This document shows, in pieces, positions 17,213 through 25,957 of a stretch of DNA of 64,000 nt. Every line of letters begins with the position of its first letter. The first letter of the stretch is position 1. The DNA lies in NCBI GenBank assembly GCA_031551135.1, contig JAVBOA010000008.1, forward strand, positions 62,001-126,000, in the 5' to 3' direction. The translations under genes were made by a program, and so were the position numbers. A model generated the notes under the pieces. It saw only the letters and a program-made list of their open reading frames with translations, was not told the DNA's origin and searched no databases. The DNA is from JAITVM01 sp031551135. GTDB lineage: Bacteria; Bacillota; Clostridia; Lachnospirales; JAITVM01.

Positions 17213-17455
17213 TTGTATTCCCCTTGCATTTATCATTTGTAAGACTGCCAAATTACAGCAAATTAATTTTTATTAAAAATTTTCCAACATTTTTTTCTAA
17301 AATAGTTATTATATTATACAATAGCTTCGACAAAAATTCCACAAAAAAATTAAAATAGAGTTAAAATGATTTCAAAATATAAGGAATAAGGTTGAGATTT
17401 AGGGAGTTTTCAAGAATAATAATTGTCGACCGAATCCCAACTTAATTCCAAATTA

Positions 17456-18559
17456 TCAAATTGCATTTTTTAATTTATAAACAAACGCCAAAATCTCCGC
17501 AACAGCCTGATACAGTTCAGGAGGAATTTGCTTTCCGATTTCGCAAGTATTGTACAATGTTCTTGCAAGCGGCTTATTTTCTATTATTTCGATATTATTT
17601 TCGCGCGCATTGTCTTTTATTCTTTTTGCCAAATGATCCGCGCCTTTCGCCAATACAATCGGTGCCGCGTCCTTTTCGCCGTCATATTTTATAGCAACAG
17701 CGTAATGCGTTGGATTCGTAATAATAACGTCTGCATTTTTTACATCAGACATCATTCTTCGCATTGCGACTTCACGCATTCTTTGGCGAATAGCTCCTTT
17801 TATTTGCGGATTTCCTTCGGCTTGCTTATATTCTTCCTTTACTTCTTGTTTCGTCATTCTTAAATCTTTTCTGTGCTTAAATTTTTGATAAACAAAATCC
17901 GCCAGCCCGACGACTAAATAAAACGAACCAACATTTATTCCCATATCTATAACTATTTGTCCCAAAACGCCTATTGATTCGAATAAATCCATATAAGCCA
18001 ATGAAAAAATTAATTCTTTGCGGCTCATCGCAGTTGTATATAAAACATAACCAATCAAAAATACTTTTACGCTTGATTTCAAAAGCTCCACAAGAGCCTG
18101 CGCCGAAAATAAACGCTTTATTCCGCTTAGTGGGTTCATTCGTTTAAAATTCGGTTTCAGCGGTTTTGTGGTCGGTGCCCAGCCAATCTGAGCCAAATTA
18201 GAGATTAAGCCGACTACAGCCGAAATTGCGAAAATAGGTGCCGCAATAATTATTATTTGAACAAACATGTATGTTATGTAATTTTTTAGAAAATCAACGG
18301 TAAAAGTACTGTTTATTTCTGAAATCAATCTTGTGTTGTGCTTAAAAACCGCCAATAATCTTTCATACATAAATCCCGAAAAAGATTTCATGCCGAAAAA
18401 AACTGCAAGCAGCATGAGCGCTGTACTTATTTCGGTCGATTTCGCTACCTGTCCTTCTTCTCTTGCAGTCTTTTTCTTTTTGGCAGTGGCCTCTTCTGTT
18501 TTGTCTCCGTCATCAAAAAAAGAAAGATTTATTCTTAAATAAAGTTCTCTATCTTCCAT
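17456..18559 (-). CDS. flhB: Flagellar export switch protein FlhB
   Basis: 367 residues with the family start DKTEEATAKKKKTAREEGQV, four membrane segments and the autocleavage site NPTH (ADVIITNPTHYAVAIKYD) that switches export from hook to filament substrates. About 18 extra residues precede the family core. Its start lies inside the end of fliR (11-base overlap). Confidence 0.96.
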   Translation of the reverse strand: MEDRELYLRINLSFFDDGDKTEEATAKKKKTAREEGQVAKSTEISTALMLLAVFFGMKSFSGFMYERLLAVFKHNTRLISEINSTFTVDFLKNYITYMFVQIIIIAAPIFAISAVVGLISNLAQIGWAPTTKPLKPNFKRMNPLSGIKRLFSAQALVELLKSSVKVFLIGYVLYTTAMSRKELIFSLAYMDLFESIGVLGQIVIDMGINVGSFYLVVGLADFVYQKFKHRKDLRMTKQEVKEEYKQAEGNPQIKGAIRQRMREVAMRRMMSDVKNADVIITNPTHYAVAIKYDGEKDAAPIVLAKGADHLAKRIKDNARENNIEIIENKPLARTLYNTCEIGKQIPPELYQAVAEILAFVYKLKNAI

Positions 18560-19343
18560 TCAAAACCAGCCCCTGCATCAAATCAATCATCTTTCGGTAA
18601 GACTCTGAAAAAATAAAATCATACATATCCATAAAAACCGGTATAGTCAAAAATAATAAGGCAAAACCGATAATCAATTTTAGCGGAACTCCCACAACAA
18701 AAACATTCGCCTGCGGAACGGCCTTCACTAAAATTCCAAGACCGATATCCAAAACAATAATGCATCCCATTATCGGCAATGCGAATTTAACTCCCTGACT
18801 AAAAGATTGCGTTAATAAATCGATAAAAAATTTAACAATCTCTCCGCTGAATATAATCGAAGATTCACCCGGCGGCAGCATTTTATAAGAATTAAAAGCT
18901 ACCGCAAAGAAGGCGTTAAATCCGCCTGTTCTCATAAAAAGCAAGCAAATCATAAAATATATCAAATTTCCGCTTATCGGAACCTGCATTTGGCTGACAG
19001 GGTCATAAACGGCCGCCATCGACAAGCCGAGTTGATAATCTATTATTTGGCCCACAAAAAAAATCATTGAAAAAACTACATATGCCACAAATGCAATTAA
19101 TAAACCGATTATAAATTCTTTCATCATTACAAAAGCCAAACCGATAAAGTTCTCGTTATAAGAAATATCTTTAACAATTTGTGATGAATAAATAATTGCC
19201 GCGGCGATTAAACTTATCGAAACCCTGAGCATTACCGGGATATTTGTTCCCGAAATAATCGGCATCAGAATAAAAAATCCTAAAATTCTCGTTAATATAA
19301 TAAAATATATGTCGATATTACTATATAGATACGACAAATACAT
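18549..19343 (-). CDS. fliR: Flagellar export gate protein FliR
   Basis: 264 residues, about six membrane segments, with the FliR signature region (GQIIDYQLGLSMAAVYDPVS). Part of the FliP-FliQ-FliR export pore. It lies 19 bases downstream of fliQ and overlaps flhB. Confidence 0.95.
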   Translation of the reverse strand: MYLSYLYSNIDIYFIILTRILGFFILMPIISGTNIPVMLRVSISLIAAAIIYSSQIVKDISYNENFIGLAFVMMKEFIIGLLIAFVAYVVFSMIFFVGQIIDYQLGLSMAAVYDPVSQMQVPISGNLIYFMICLLFMRTGGFNAFFAVAFNSYKMLPPGESSIIFSGEIVKFFIDLLTQSFSQGVKFALPIMGCIIVLDIGLGILVKAVPQANVFVVGVPLKLIIGFALLFLTIPVFMDMYDFIFSESYRKMIDLMQGLVLNGR

Positions 19344-19362
19344 AAAATCACTATCCTTTGGC

Positions 19363-19638
19363 TTATTTAGGAATGATTAGTTCAGGCAATGCGGAAAATA
19401 AATTTAAGGTAAATTCCTGCAATGTCGTGAGCATAAAGCCTCCAAATATAATCAAAGCCAAAAGTATCGAAGCTATTTTTGGAATAAACGCCAAAGTTTG
19501 TTCTTGGATAGATGTCACGGTCTGAAAAATACTGACAACAAGCCCGACAATAAGCCCCATCAAAAGCGGCGGTGCCGAAACTAAAAGCGTTACCCGAACA
19601 GCGTCCTGAATTATCTCCAAAATTTTATCTTGAGTCAT
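19363..19638 (-). CDS. fliQ: Flagellar export gate protein FliQ
   Basis: 91 residues with two long membrane helices, the normal size and pattern of FliQ (SAPPLLMGLIVGLVVSIFQ, then TSIQEQTLAFIPKI). Ten bases after fliP, with an AGGAGGT ribosome binding site. Confidence 0.95.
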   Translation of the reverse strand: MTQDKILEIIQDAVRVTLLVSAPPLLMGLIVGLVVSIFQTVTSIQEQTLAFIPKIASILLALIIFGGFMLTTLQEFTLNLFSALPELIIPK

Positions 19639-19648
19639 TTTCTACCTC

Positions 19649-20419
19649 CTAAACAACCATACGAAAAGTCTTGACCAGATTTTCTATGATTGAGCTAAAC
19701 CCGCCTGCCAATATAAAAACCATAATTTTAAATGGCATAGAAATCATTGCTGGAGGGAGCATCATCATACCCATAGCCATCAGCACGGAGGCCACGACCA
19801 TATCTATAACTATAAAAGGAATATATACAACAACCCCGAATATAAAACCTTTTGTCAGCTCTCCGACAATAAATGCAGGTACTAAAATCCTGTTTGGTAT
19901 TTCATCTTTTGTTTTAAATGTTTCGCCCGAAAGTTCCAAAAAAAGAGCCATGTCTTTTTCTTCAACTTGGTTAAACATAAATTTTCTGATTGGTCTCATT
20001 CCTATTTCCAAGGCACTTTCCTGAGAAATTGTACCTTTTGAATACGGCGTGAAAGCCGTTTCGTTGATTTCCGAAAAAATCGGCCCCATTATAAAAAAAG
20101 TCAAAATAAGAGCAATACCAATCATCACTTGATTCGGCGGCATTTGCTGTGTCCCCAGCGCCGAACGCAAAAAATGCAAAGAAATAATAATCCTTGTAAA
20201 ACTTGTCATCATTATCAAAACCGACGGTATTAGCGAAATCAAAGTCAGCAGTAATAATAATTGAACATTGCTGTTTGCTCCTGCTCCGCCGTTAATATTG
20301 ACATCTACAGACGGTACTATAGGCGCATCAATATTCCCTGCGAAGATTTTTACTTGAAAAAAAAAGCAGAAGCAAACACTCAGCGCAAAAATGCGTTTTA
20401 TCTTTTGTATAAATTTCAT
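19649..20419 (-). CDS. fliP: Flagellar export gate protein FliP
   Basis: 256 residues with a cleavable signal peptide (about 1-27) and four membrane segments. It contains the FliP signatures FTRIIISLHFLRSALGTQQ and a GMMMLPPAMISMPFKI stretch. FliP forms the core of the export channel. It lies between fliO and fliQ. Confidence 0.96.
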   Translation of the reverse strand: MKFIQKIKRIFALSVCFCFFFQVKIFAGNIDAPIVPSVDVNINGGAGANSNVQLLLLLTLISLIPSVLIMMTSFTRIIISLHFLRSALGTQQMPPNQVMIGIALILTFFIMGPIFSEINETAFTPYSKGTISQESALEIGMRPIRKFMFNQVEEKDMALFLELSGETFKTKDEIPNRILVPAFIVGELTKGFIFGVVVYIPFIVIDMVVASVLMAMGMMMLPPAMISMPFKIMVFILAGGFSSIIENLVKTFRMVV

Positions 20420-20429
20420 TTTTATTCCC

Positions 20430-20837
20430 TCAATTTTTTTTCAAAAGCTTTTTTAAGTTCTCCGCTAAATGATTCTCAAAATTTATCATTTCTGATTTTT
20501 CGGCAAGTTTAATTTCCCCTTTGTCCACTTCCGTCAAAAAGGTAATTTTGTCCTTGTTTACCCCAATAATGAAATATTTTTCGCCTACTCTTAAAATCTG
20601 AACAGAGTTTTGAAAAGATACCGAAACGGACTCAATTATCTCCATATTATTAAGCCCTTTTTTTTCTATTCTTAACTTGTTTGTAAATTTTATGAAGATA
20701 TAGATAAAAAATAAAACGACAGCTATAAGAAAAATAAGATACACAGACTGGCCCAGCAAATTTTTACTACCGGACCAGTTGCTACCCGCTTTGTCGTTTA
20801 TATATAATTCATTAATCAAAACGATCAAATTCATCAT
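20430..20837 (-). CDS. fliO: FliO-type flagellar assembly protein
   Basis: 135 residues with one membrane segment (about 30-50) and a cytoplasmic beta-rich domain (IIESVSVSFQNSVQILRVG) typical of FliO/FliZ. FliO helps assemble the FliP ring. The sequence is poorly conserved; the call rests on size, topology and position between cheY and fliP. Confidence 0.85.
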   Translation of the reverse strand: MMNLIVLINELYINDKAGSNWSGSKNLLGQSVYLIFLIAVVLFFIYIFIKFTNKLRIEKKGLNNMEIIESVSVSFQNSVQILRVGEKYFIIGVNKDKITFLTEVDKGEIKLAEKSEMINFENHLAENLKKLLKKN

Positions 20838-20845
20838 AAAGACCT

Positions 20846-21208
20846 CTATCCGATGACTTTTTGAACAGCCTCAAGAACTCTATCCGGTTGGAAAGGTTTT
20901 ACAATAAAATCTCTTGCTCCCGCTTGGATGGCTTCTATTACCATTGCTTGCTGACCCATTGCAGAACACATTACAATAAGCGCATTCGGATCATTTCCTT
21001 TTATCGCTTTAGCTGCGTCGATACCGTCCATTTCAGGCATTGTAATGTCCATAATTATAAGATCAGGCTTTAGTTCGGAATACTTTTCCACCGCTATTTT
21101 CCCGTTTTCCGCTTCACCGACAACATTATATCCGTTTTTGGTTAAAATGTCTTTAAGCATCATACGCATAAAGGCAGCGTCGTCTACCAATAAAATGTTT
21201 TTTGCCAT
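20846..21208 (-). CDS. cheY: Chemotaxis response regulator CheY
   Basis: A single receiver domain. ATG at 21208 (product begins MAKNILLVDD, 120 residues) is chosen because GGAG lies 10 bases upstream; a GTG nine bases earlier is too close to it. The acidic pocket is VDDAAF, the phosphoacceptor aspartate is in DLIIMDITMPEMDG, the signalling Ser is in VMCSAMG and the Lys in FIVKPF. CheY-P acts on FliM/FliY at the motor switch. Confidence 0.95.
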   Translation of the reverse strand: MAKNILLVDDAAFMRMMLKDILTKNGYNVVGEAENGKIAVEKYSELKPDLIIMDITMPEMDGIDAAKAIKGNDPNALIVMCSAMGQQAMVIEAIQAGARDFIVKPFQPDRVLEAVQKVIG

Positions 21209-21268
21209 CAATCCCACACTCCTTAAATTTATTATTTGTGATATAGTTGATTAAAATACATACAAATA

Positions 21269-22435
21269 TTAGATTCTGTTTTCTGACGAAATTATATCCA
21301 CAATTCTTATCCCGAAGTTTTCGTCTATAACAACAACCTCTCCTTTTGCTACAAATCTGCCATTTACCAAAACATCTATCGGTTCTCCGGCTATTTTATC
21401 GAGTTCTACAATAGTCCCCGGTGAAAATTCTAAAATATCCTTGATTCTTTTTCTAGTTCTACCCAGTTCTACTGTTACCTCTAAAGGAACATCCATTATT
21501 ATATCGATATTTTCTTTTTGTTGGTTTAGCTCATTTATATCAAAATTTTGAAACTGTACTGGCGAGACATTAACATTTTGTGCAAAGGATTTTGGCTCCG
21601 GAGGCGGTCTGTGGGCTGTAGTCTCCTTTTGCGGAGGCGGAGGAGCTTCCTTTTTTACCTCTTTTTTGGTATCATTTTTCTTTTCTTCAATTTTTTCTTC
21701 TTTAATTTCTGATTTTTCATTTTTCATTAATTTTACAATTTCTTTTGCAAAATCAAGTGGAAAAACCTGCATTATTTCAGAATCGATTAAATCGCCGATC
21801 TCCATTTTAAAGGAAATCCTTACATATTTTTCATCAGGTTTTGTATCGAGCATGTCATTTATTTCGTCGTCGTCATTGTTGAATATAAAAGCTTTTGGCG
21901 TTTCGATATCGATTTTCATATCCACAAGCGAAGCTAAAGAAGTTACAGAAGAGCCAACCATCTGGTTCATCGCCTCACCAATGGCAGATAAATCAATATC
22001 ATTTATCGGCTCGTTTTCCGGAACAATTCCGTCTCCGCCCATCATTAAATTCGTTATTATCTTCACATCATGGTCTTGCAAAATCAAAATATTGCTTCCC
22101 ACAAAACCAATTTTGTAGCTTATTTTTATTCCAACACAGGGCCGCAAATAATTTTCTGTAATTTGCCGCCATGTCATAACATTGACTCTGGGCGTAGTAA
22201 TCGACACTCGGTTTCTTAAAATAGTAAAGAGAGTAGTCGCAGATGTTCCCATCGCAATATTTCCCATTTCGCCAAGAACATCTTTTTCCTCATCAGTCAA
22301 TAAATTATCATAATCTTCAGCCGCACTAAGCGTCTCAGCAGCATCTGCTTTTCCGCTGTCGGGATTTTCGCTGCCGATACCGTTTACAACGCCCAAAAGC
22401 GCGTTAATTTCGTCTTGTGACAACATATCGCCCAT
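21269..22435 (-). CDS. fliY: Motor switch phosphatase FliY
   Basis: 388 residues: an N-terminal CheY-P binding helix (MLSQDEINALLG), a CheC-like phosphatase domain (about 45-200, with EKDVLGEMGNIAMGTSA and DLSAIGEAMNQMVGSSV), a Lys/Glu/Pro-rich linker (about 235-290), and a C-terminal FliN/SpoA domain (VPLEVTVELGRTRKRIKDIL). FliY replaces FliN in Gram-positive switch complexes. It begins 2 bases after fliM. Confidence 0.95.
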   Translation of the reverse strand: MGDMLSQDEINALLGVVNGIGSENPDSGKADAAETLSAAEDYDNLLTDEEKDVLGEMGNIAMGTSATTLFTILRNRVSITTPRVNVMTWRQITENYLRPCVGIKISYKIGFVGSNILILQDHDVKIITNLMMGGDGIVPENEPINDIDLSAIGEAMNQMVGSSVTSLASLVDMKIDIETPKAFIFNNDDDEINDMLDTKPDEKYVRISFKMEIGDLIDSEIMQVFPLDFAKEIVKLMKNEKSEIKEEKIEEKKNDTKKEVKKEAPPPPQKETTAHRPPPEPKSFAQNVNVSPVQFQNFDINELNQQKENIDIIMDVPLEVTVELGRTRKRIKDILEFSPGTIVELDKIAGEPIDVLVNGRFVAKGEVVVIDENFGIRIVDIISSENRI

Positions 22436-22437
22436 AA

Positions 22438-23427
22438 CTAATCTTCCTCCTTTCCAACAAATGATGTAATCTGTATGGAATTTTTGCCTCTGTTTATACC
22501 CGGTTTTCCTTTAAATTTCAAAAGATTTCCAACCATGATATTTAGGTCGGAATTTACAAATGAGTCCAAAGTAATAATATCTCCGGCTTGTAAATGTATA
22601 AAATCCCAAACTGATATATTTGTTCTGCCTATTACTGCAGATAAAGGAACTATCGTTTTTTCTAAAGTCTCGGATAATTCATCCCTATATAGTGTTCTAT
22701 CCTCTTGGTCATTACTTCTGGAGAACCAATATTTAGTATTTAATCGTTCCATAATCGGCTCCAGAACAATATGAGGCATACAAAAATTTAAAAATCCTTC
22801 GGCCGAGCCGATTTTCATATTTAATGTAACAAGCGCTATCATATCGTTTGGAGAAATAATCTGGGCAAACTGCGAGTTGGTCTCAATTTTTTGCAATTCA
22901 GGTTTCATATTCATAACGTTTTCCCAAGGCTCAACCAAAAAATTAAGCATTTGAGTGACAATTCTTTCAAGAAGAATTACTTCTATCTCAGAAAAATCGC
23001 GAACTTTTTTCAGCCCAAACCCCGGCCCGCCAAGTATGCGGTCTATCATCGAAAATCCGATATTGCTGGAAATTTCCACGATAATCGAGCCTTTCAGCGG
23101 TTTTAAATCTACTACGGAAAGTATAACCGGATTTACAAGCGATGCACTGAAATCGTTGTAAGTCAATTGTTCGGCACTTGCCACATTTATGGTTGTATTT
23201 GCTCTCAAATACCCCGACAAAAATGATGAAATCATCCGTGAATAGTTTTCGAAAATAATTTCCAAGGTCCGCAAATGCTCCTTGCTAAATTTTGAGGGTC
23301 GCCTGAAATTATAATCTTTTACCTGTTTTTTGTTTTTATCAGTGCTTAAATCTATATGCTCGGTGTTTCCGGAATCGATAGATTTCAGCAGCTCATCGAT
23401 TTCGTTTTGTGATAAAATATCGCTCAC
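22438..23427 (-). CDS. fliM: Flagellar motor switch protein FliM
   Basis: The GTG at 23427 gives a product starting MSDILSQNEIDELLKSI, the classic CheY-P binding N-terminus; AAGGTG precedes it at good distance, so the in-frame GTG three codons earlier is not used. A CheC-like middle domain (with the GGPGFG region) and a C-terminal SpoA domain follow. Usual length (about 329 residues). Confidence 0.95.
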   Translation of the reverse strand: MSDILSQNEIDELLKSIDSGNTEHIDLSTDKNKKQVKDYNFRRPSKFSKEHLRTLEIIFENYSRMISSFLSGYLRANTTINVASAEQLTYNDFSASLVNPVILSVVDLKPLKGSIIVEISSNIGFSMIDRILGGPGFGLKKVRDFSEIEVILLERIVTQMLNFLVEPWENVMNMKPELQKIETNSQFAQIISPNDMIALVTLNMKIGSAEGFLNFCMPHIVLEPIMERLNTKYWFSRSNDQEDRTLYRDELSETLEKTIVPLSAVIGRTNISVWDFIHLQAGDIITLDSFVNSDLNIMVGNLLKFKGKPGINRGKNSIQITSFVGKEED

Positions 23428-23460
23428 AGTTTTCACCTTACCTTTATCTTTAGAATAACG

Positions 23461-23964
23461 TTAAATGACATTCCATTCGTAAATATATACAGCAACAATC
23501 AAATTGGACTCAAATTCATCTTGCAAAGACCTTAAAATATCCTCACGCAATACGTCTCTGGCATCGATTCGCTTAAGTTCGTCATGAGTTTTGCTCGATA
23601 ATATTTTTATTACCAAATCTTTTATAACAATATCTTTTTCTGTCAACAATTCTATAATTGCATTGCTTTCCTTCTTTTTCGTGTTGTCAACACCAATTGC
23701 CAAAGCAATTTTAGCCATATGATTGGCTTCGCCGTTTGCACCAACAGCCAAATTTGTAGTTATTGGTTCCGCAATTTTTAATGTAAAAATATCTTCCTGT
23801 TTCAGCGGCTTCACTTCGGCAACCGGAGCTGTATCTGTGATTTCTTCCGCATTCGCCTGACCCTTAAAATTCTTTATCAGTAAAAATGAAAGCCCGGCAG
23901 TTGTACTCAAAAGCACAACCAATAATCCAATTATGACAATCATCATTATTTTATTTTTTTCCAA
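23461..23964 (-). CDS. fliL: Flagellar basal body-associated protein FliL
   Basis: A TTG at 23964 preceded by GGAG gives a product starting MEKNKIMMIVIIG, as in the family (167 residues); an in-frame upstream start (24003) would add 13 residues across the ribosome binding site. One membrane segment (about 5-28) is followed by the periplasmic FliL domain ending in EFESNLIVAVYIYEWNVI. FliL supports stator function. The start is an inference from the ribosome binding site. Confidence 0.9.
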   Translation of the reverse strand: MEKNKIMMIVIIGLLVVLLSTTAGLSFLLIKNFKGQANAEEITDTAPVAEVKPLKQEDIFTLKIAEPITTNLAVGANGEANHMAKIALAIGVDNTKKKESNAIIELLTEKDIVIKDLVIKILSSKTHDELKRIDARDVLREDILRSLQDEFESNLIVAVYIYEWNVI

Positions 23965-24046
23965 AGCTTTATTCACTCCATTTTTATATAGCATTTCAAC
24001 CATATATTGATTACTTTGATATATAATGATTAAAATTCCTAAATCT

Positions 24047-24814
24047 TTAACCTACCGGATTCCCCAAAAAACTGCTGAAAATCCTAATTTCTACACGTCT
24101 GTTTTTAGCTTTGTTTTCTTCGCCGTCATTTGGAGCGATAGGATTAAATTCGCCTCGGCCATTGGCAGAAATTTTTTGAGGCGAAAAACCTTTTATATTA
24201 ATAAAATATTCACCAACATTTATAGCTCTGGCGCTTGAAAGATACCAATTGTTTGGAAAACGGGGAACATTTATTGGGTCGTTATCAGTATGTCCGATAA
24301 TCTCTACCGCAGAATTTGGATATTTTGTCAACAATAGCGCCGCAATAGAATCTAAAATTGGAATCGCCTCAGCTCTTAGGCTGTCTTTCCCTTTGTCAAA
24401 AATAACTTTGTCTTTTAAAACTATATCAATAGAATTCTCATTTTCAATAATATCAACATTTTCAAGAGCTTTATTCTGTGCAAAATATGTTTTAAAATCA
24501 GAATACATCGATTTCATTTCTTCTTTAACAGTCTCAAACTCTTCTACCGTAGAATCTTCGCCGCCCACTTCATGAACCGGCATATCCAGAATGCCGCTGC
24601 TAAGCATTTGCCCAACTTCCATGCCATCTCCTGTTTCAAAAAAGGTTGGATCGCCACGAAATGATGACGAGAAAGCCTGAAGCTTAGCCGAATCAATATT
24701 TGATAAGGCGTACAAAAGTACAAAGAAACAAAATAGAAGCGTAACTAAATCGCTGAATGTTGCCATCCATTCGGGAGCTCCTGTTTTCGGTTCTTCTTGC
24801 TTTCGTTTGCTCAT
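24047..24814 (-). CDS. motB: Flagellar stator protein MotB
   Basis: ATG at 24814 (product begins MSKRKQEEPK) has GGAGG 9 bases upstream. A single membrane helix carries the ion-binding aspartate in TFSDLVTLLFCFFVLLYA. The OmpA-like peptidoglycan-binding domain is C-terminal (IIGHTDNDPI, NWYLSSARAINV). With MotA it forms the torque-generating ion channel. Ion specificity cannot be told from this alone. Confidence 0.95.
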   Translation of the reverse strand: MSKRKQEEPKTGAPEWMATFSDLVTLLFCFFVLLYALSNIDSAKLQAFSSSFRGDPTFFETGDGMEVGQMLSSGILDMPVHEVGGEDSTVEEFETVKEEMKSMYSDFKTYFAQNKALENVDIIENENSIDIVLKDKVIFDKGKDSLRAEAIPILDSIAALLLTKYPNSAVEIIGHTDNDPINVPRFPNNWYLSSARAINVGEYFINIKGFSPQKISANGRGEFNPIAPNDGEENKAKNRRVEIRIFSSFLGNPVG

Positions 24815-24816
24815 AA

Positions 24817-25611
24817 TCATTCACCTCCGGGAGTATCAGAAAGTGACGTTCTAAGCGTAGGAGATAAAAACGATTTTAGCTTTTCCTCAATAATCCGTGG
24901 ATTTTCTCCGGCCTGAATACTCAACATTCCTTCGATAAGTACCTCTTTTATAAGCATTTCATCTGCACTGAAAATTTTTAACTTATTAGAAACCGGCGAA
25001 CATAAAAAATTCGCTAACACTGATCCATAAAAAGTCGTAATCATAGCAATCGCCATAGATGGTCCAAGCTTATCCGGGTCGGACATATCCTGCAACATCA
25101 TGATAAGTCCTATCAGCGTACCAATCATACCATAGGCCGGCCCCATCGAACCCATAAAATCCCAAACGCCACGGGCATTATTGTGTCGTCCCTCAATATA
25201 AGCCATTTCTGTTTCCAAAATGCTTTTGACAAGTTCGGGGTCCGTACCGTCAACTATAAGCATTATCCCTTTTTGCAAGAATATATCATCCATAGAGTTT
25301 GCCGCTTCTTCTAACGCAAGTAATCCATCTTTTCTGGCCAAATTTGCTAGATCGATGATTTTTTTAATCGAGTCCTGAGGGTCTATGTTTGGAGGCTTAA
25401 AAATAATTCCCATTGTTTTCAATGAATTTATGATTCGTGGTATAGGATAACCTATTAGTGTAGCGGCAATTGTTCCTCCAACTGTTATCATCAAAGAAGC
25501 CGGATCAACAATTTTCATAACCTTACCCATTTCGAATCCAGCAGATAATATTAGAGAGAAAACTATAAAAAAAGCTCCAGATAAAAATCCTATAATCGAA
25601 CCGAGATCCAA
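24817..25611 (-). CDS. motA: Flagellar stator protein MotA
   Basis: 264 residues with four membrane segments and the MotA/PomA signatures (ASLMITVGGTIAATLIGYP; GPAYGMIGTLIGLIMMLQ). The C-terminal cytoplasmic part is basic. Its TGA is part of the motB ribosome binding region, so translation is coupled. flbD lies 17 bases before it. Confidence 0.95.
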   Translation of the reverse strand: MDLGSIIGFLSGAFFIVFSLILSAGFEMGKVMKIVDPASLMITVGGTIAATLIGYPIPRIINSLKTMGIIFKPPNIDPQDSIKKIIDLANLARKDGLLALEEAANSMDDIFLQKGIMLIVDGTDPELVKSILETEMAYIEGRHNNARGVWDFMGSMGPAYGMIGTLIGLIMMLQDMSDPDKLGPSMAIAMITTFYGSVLANFLCSPVSNKLKIFSADEMLIKEVLIEGMLSIQAGENPRIIEEKLKSFLSPTLRTSLSDTPGGE

Positions 25612-25628
25612 ATTTCTCTCCCCTTTAA

Positions 25629-25817
25629 CTAAAATTGCCTGTAAATTTTACGCTTATAATCCAATACTTTATTTACAATCTGTTCTACAGATTCTTTTGC
25701 GATGATTATTTTTCCCGTTGTCATAGTAATTGTTGTATCGGGATGTGAGTCTATCATCTCAATCAAGTCACTGTTTATAACTATTTCTTTGTCATTTAAT
25801 TTGGTTACTTTAATCAT
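25629..25817 (-). CDS. flbD: FlbD family flagellar protein
   Basis: ATG at 25817 (product begins MIKVTKLND, 62 residues) with AGGAGG before it is preferred over an upstream in-frame start. The protein matches the small FlbD family (KEIVINSDLIEMIDSHPDTT, then TITMTTGKIIIAKESV) that sits between flgE and motA in Firmicutes and spirochaetes. Function unknown. Confidence 0.92.
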   Translation of the reverse strand: MIKVTKLNDKEIVINSDLIEMIDSHPDTTITMTTGKIIIAKESVEQIVNKVLDYKRKIYRQF

Positions 25818-25851
25818 CTGTACCTCCTGAAAAATACGCATATATACTGAT

Positions 25852-25937
25852 AAACGATTAGATTTTCACACTCATTCCGCTCATTATGCTAGATTGAGAG
25901 AAACGAGTGTGAACTTTGTTTTCGTTCGTCATTATCT
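25852..25937. mobile_element. Family 2 inverted-repeat element between flgE and flbD
   Basis: About 85 bases with the arms TTCACACTC (25865-25873) and GAGTGTGAA (25905-25913), flanked by outer ends resembling ACGATTAGAT and TCGTTCGTCA. A related element in the opposite orientation is at 61771-61853, and its left 15 bases recur at 1-15. It lies inside the flagellar operon without disturbing a gene. Read as RNA on the minus strand it forms a hairpin with no T-run after it. Confidence 0.6.
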
Positions 25938-25957
25938 AAAAAATTAAGGCTTAAATC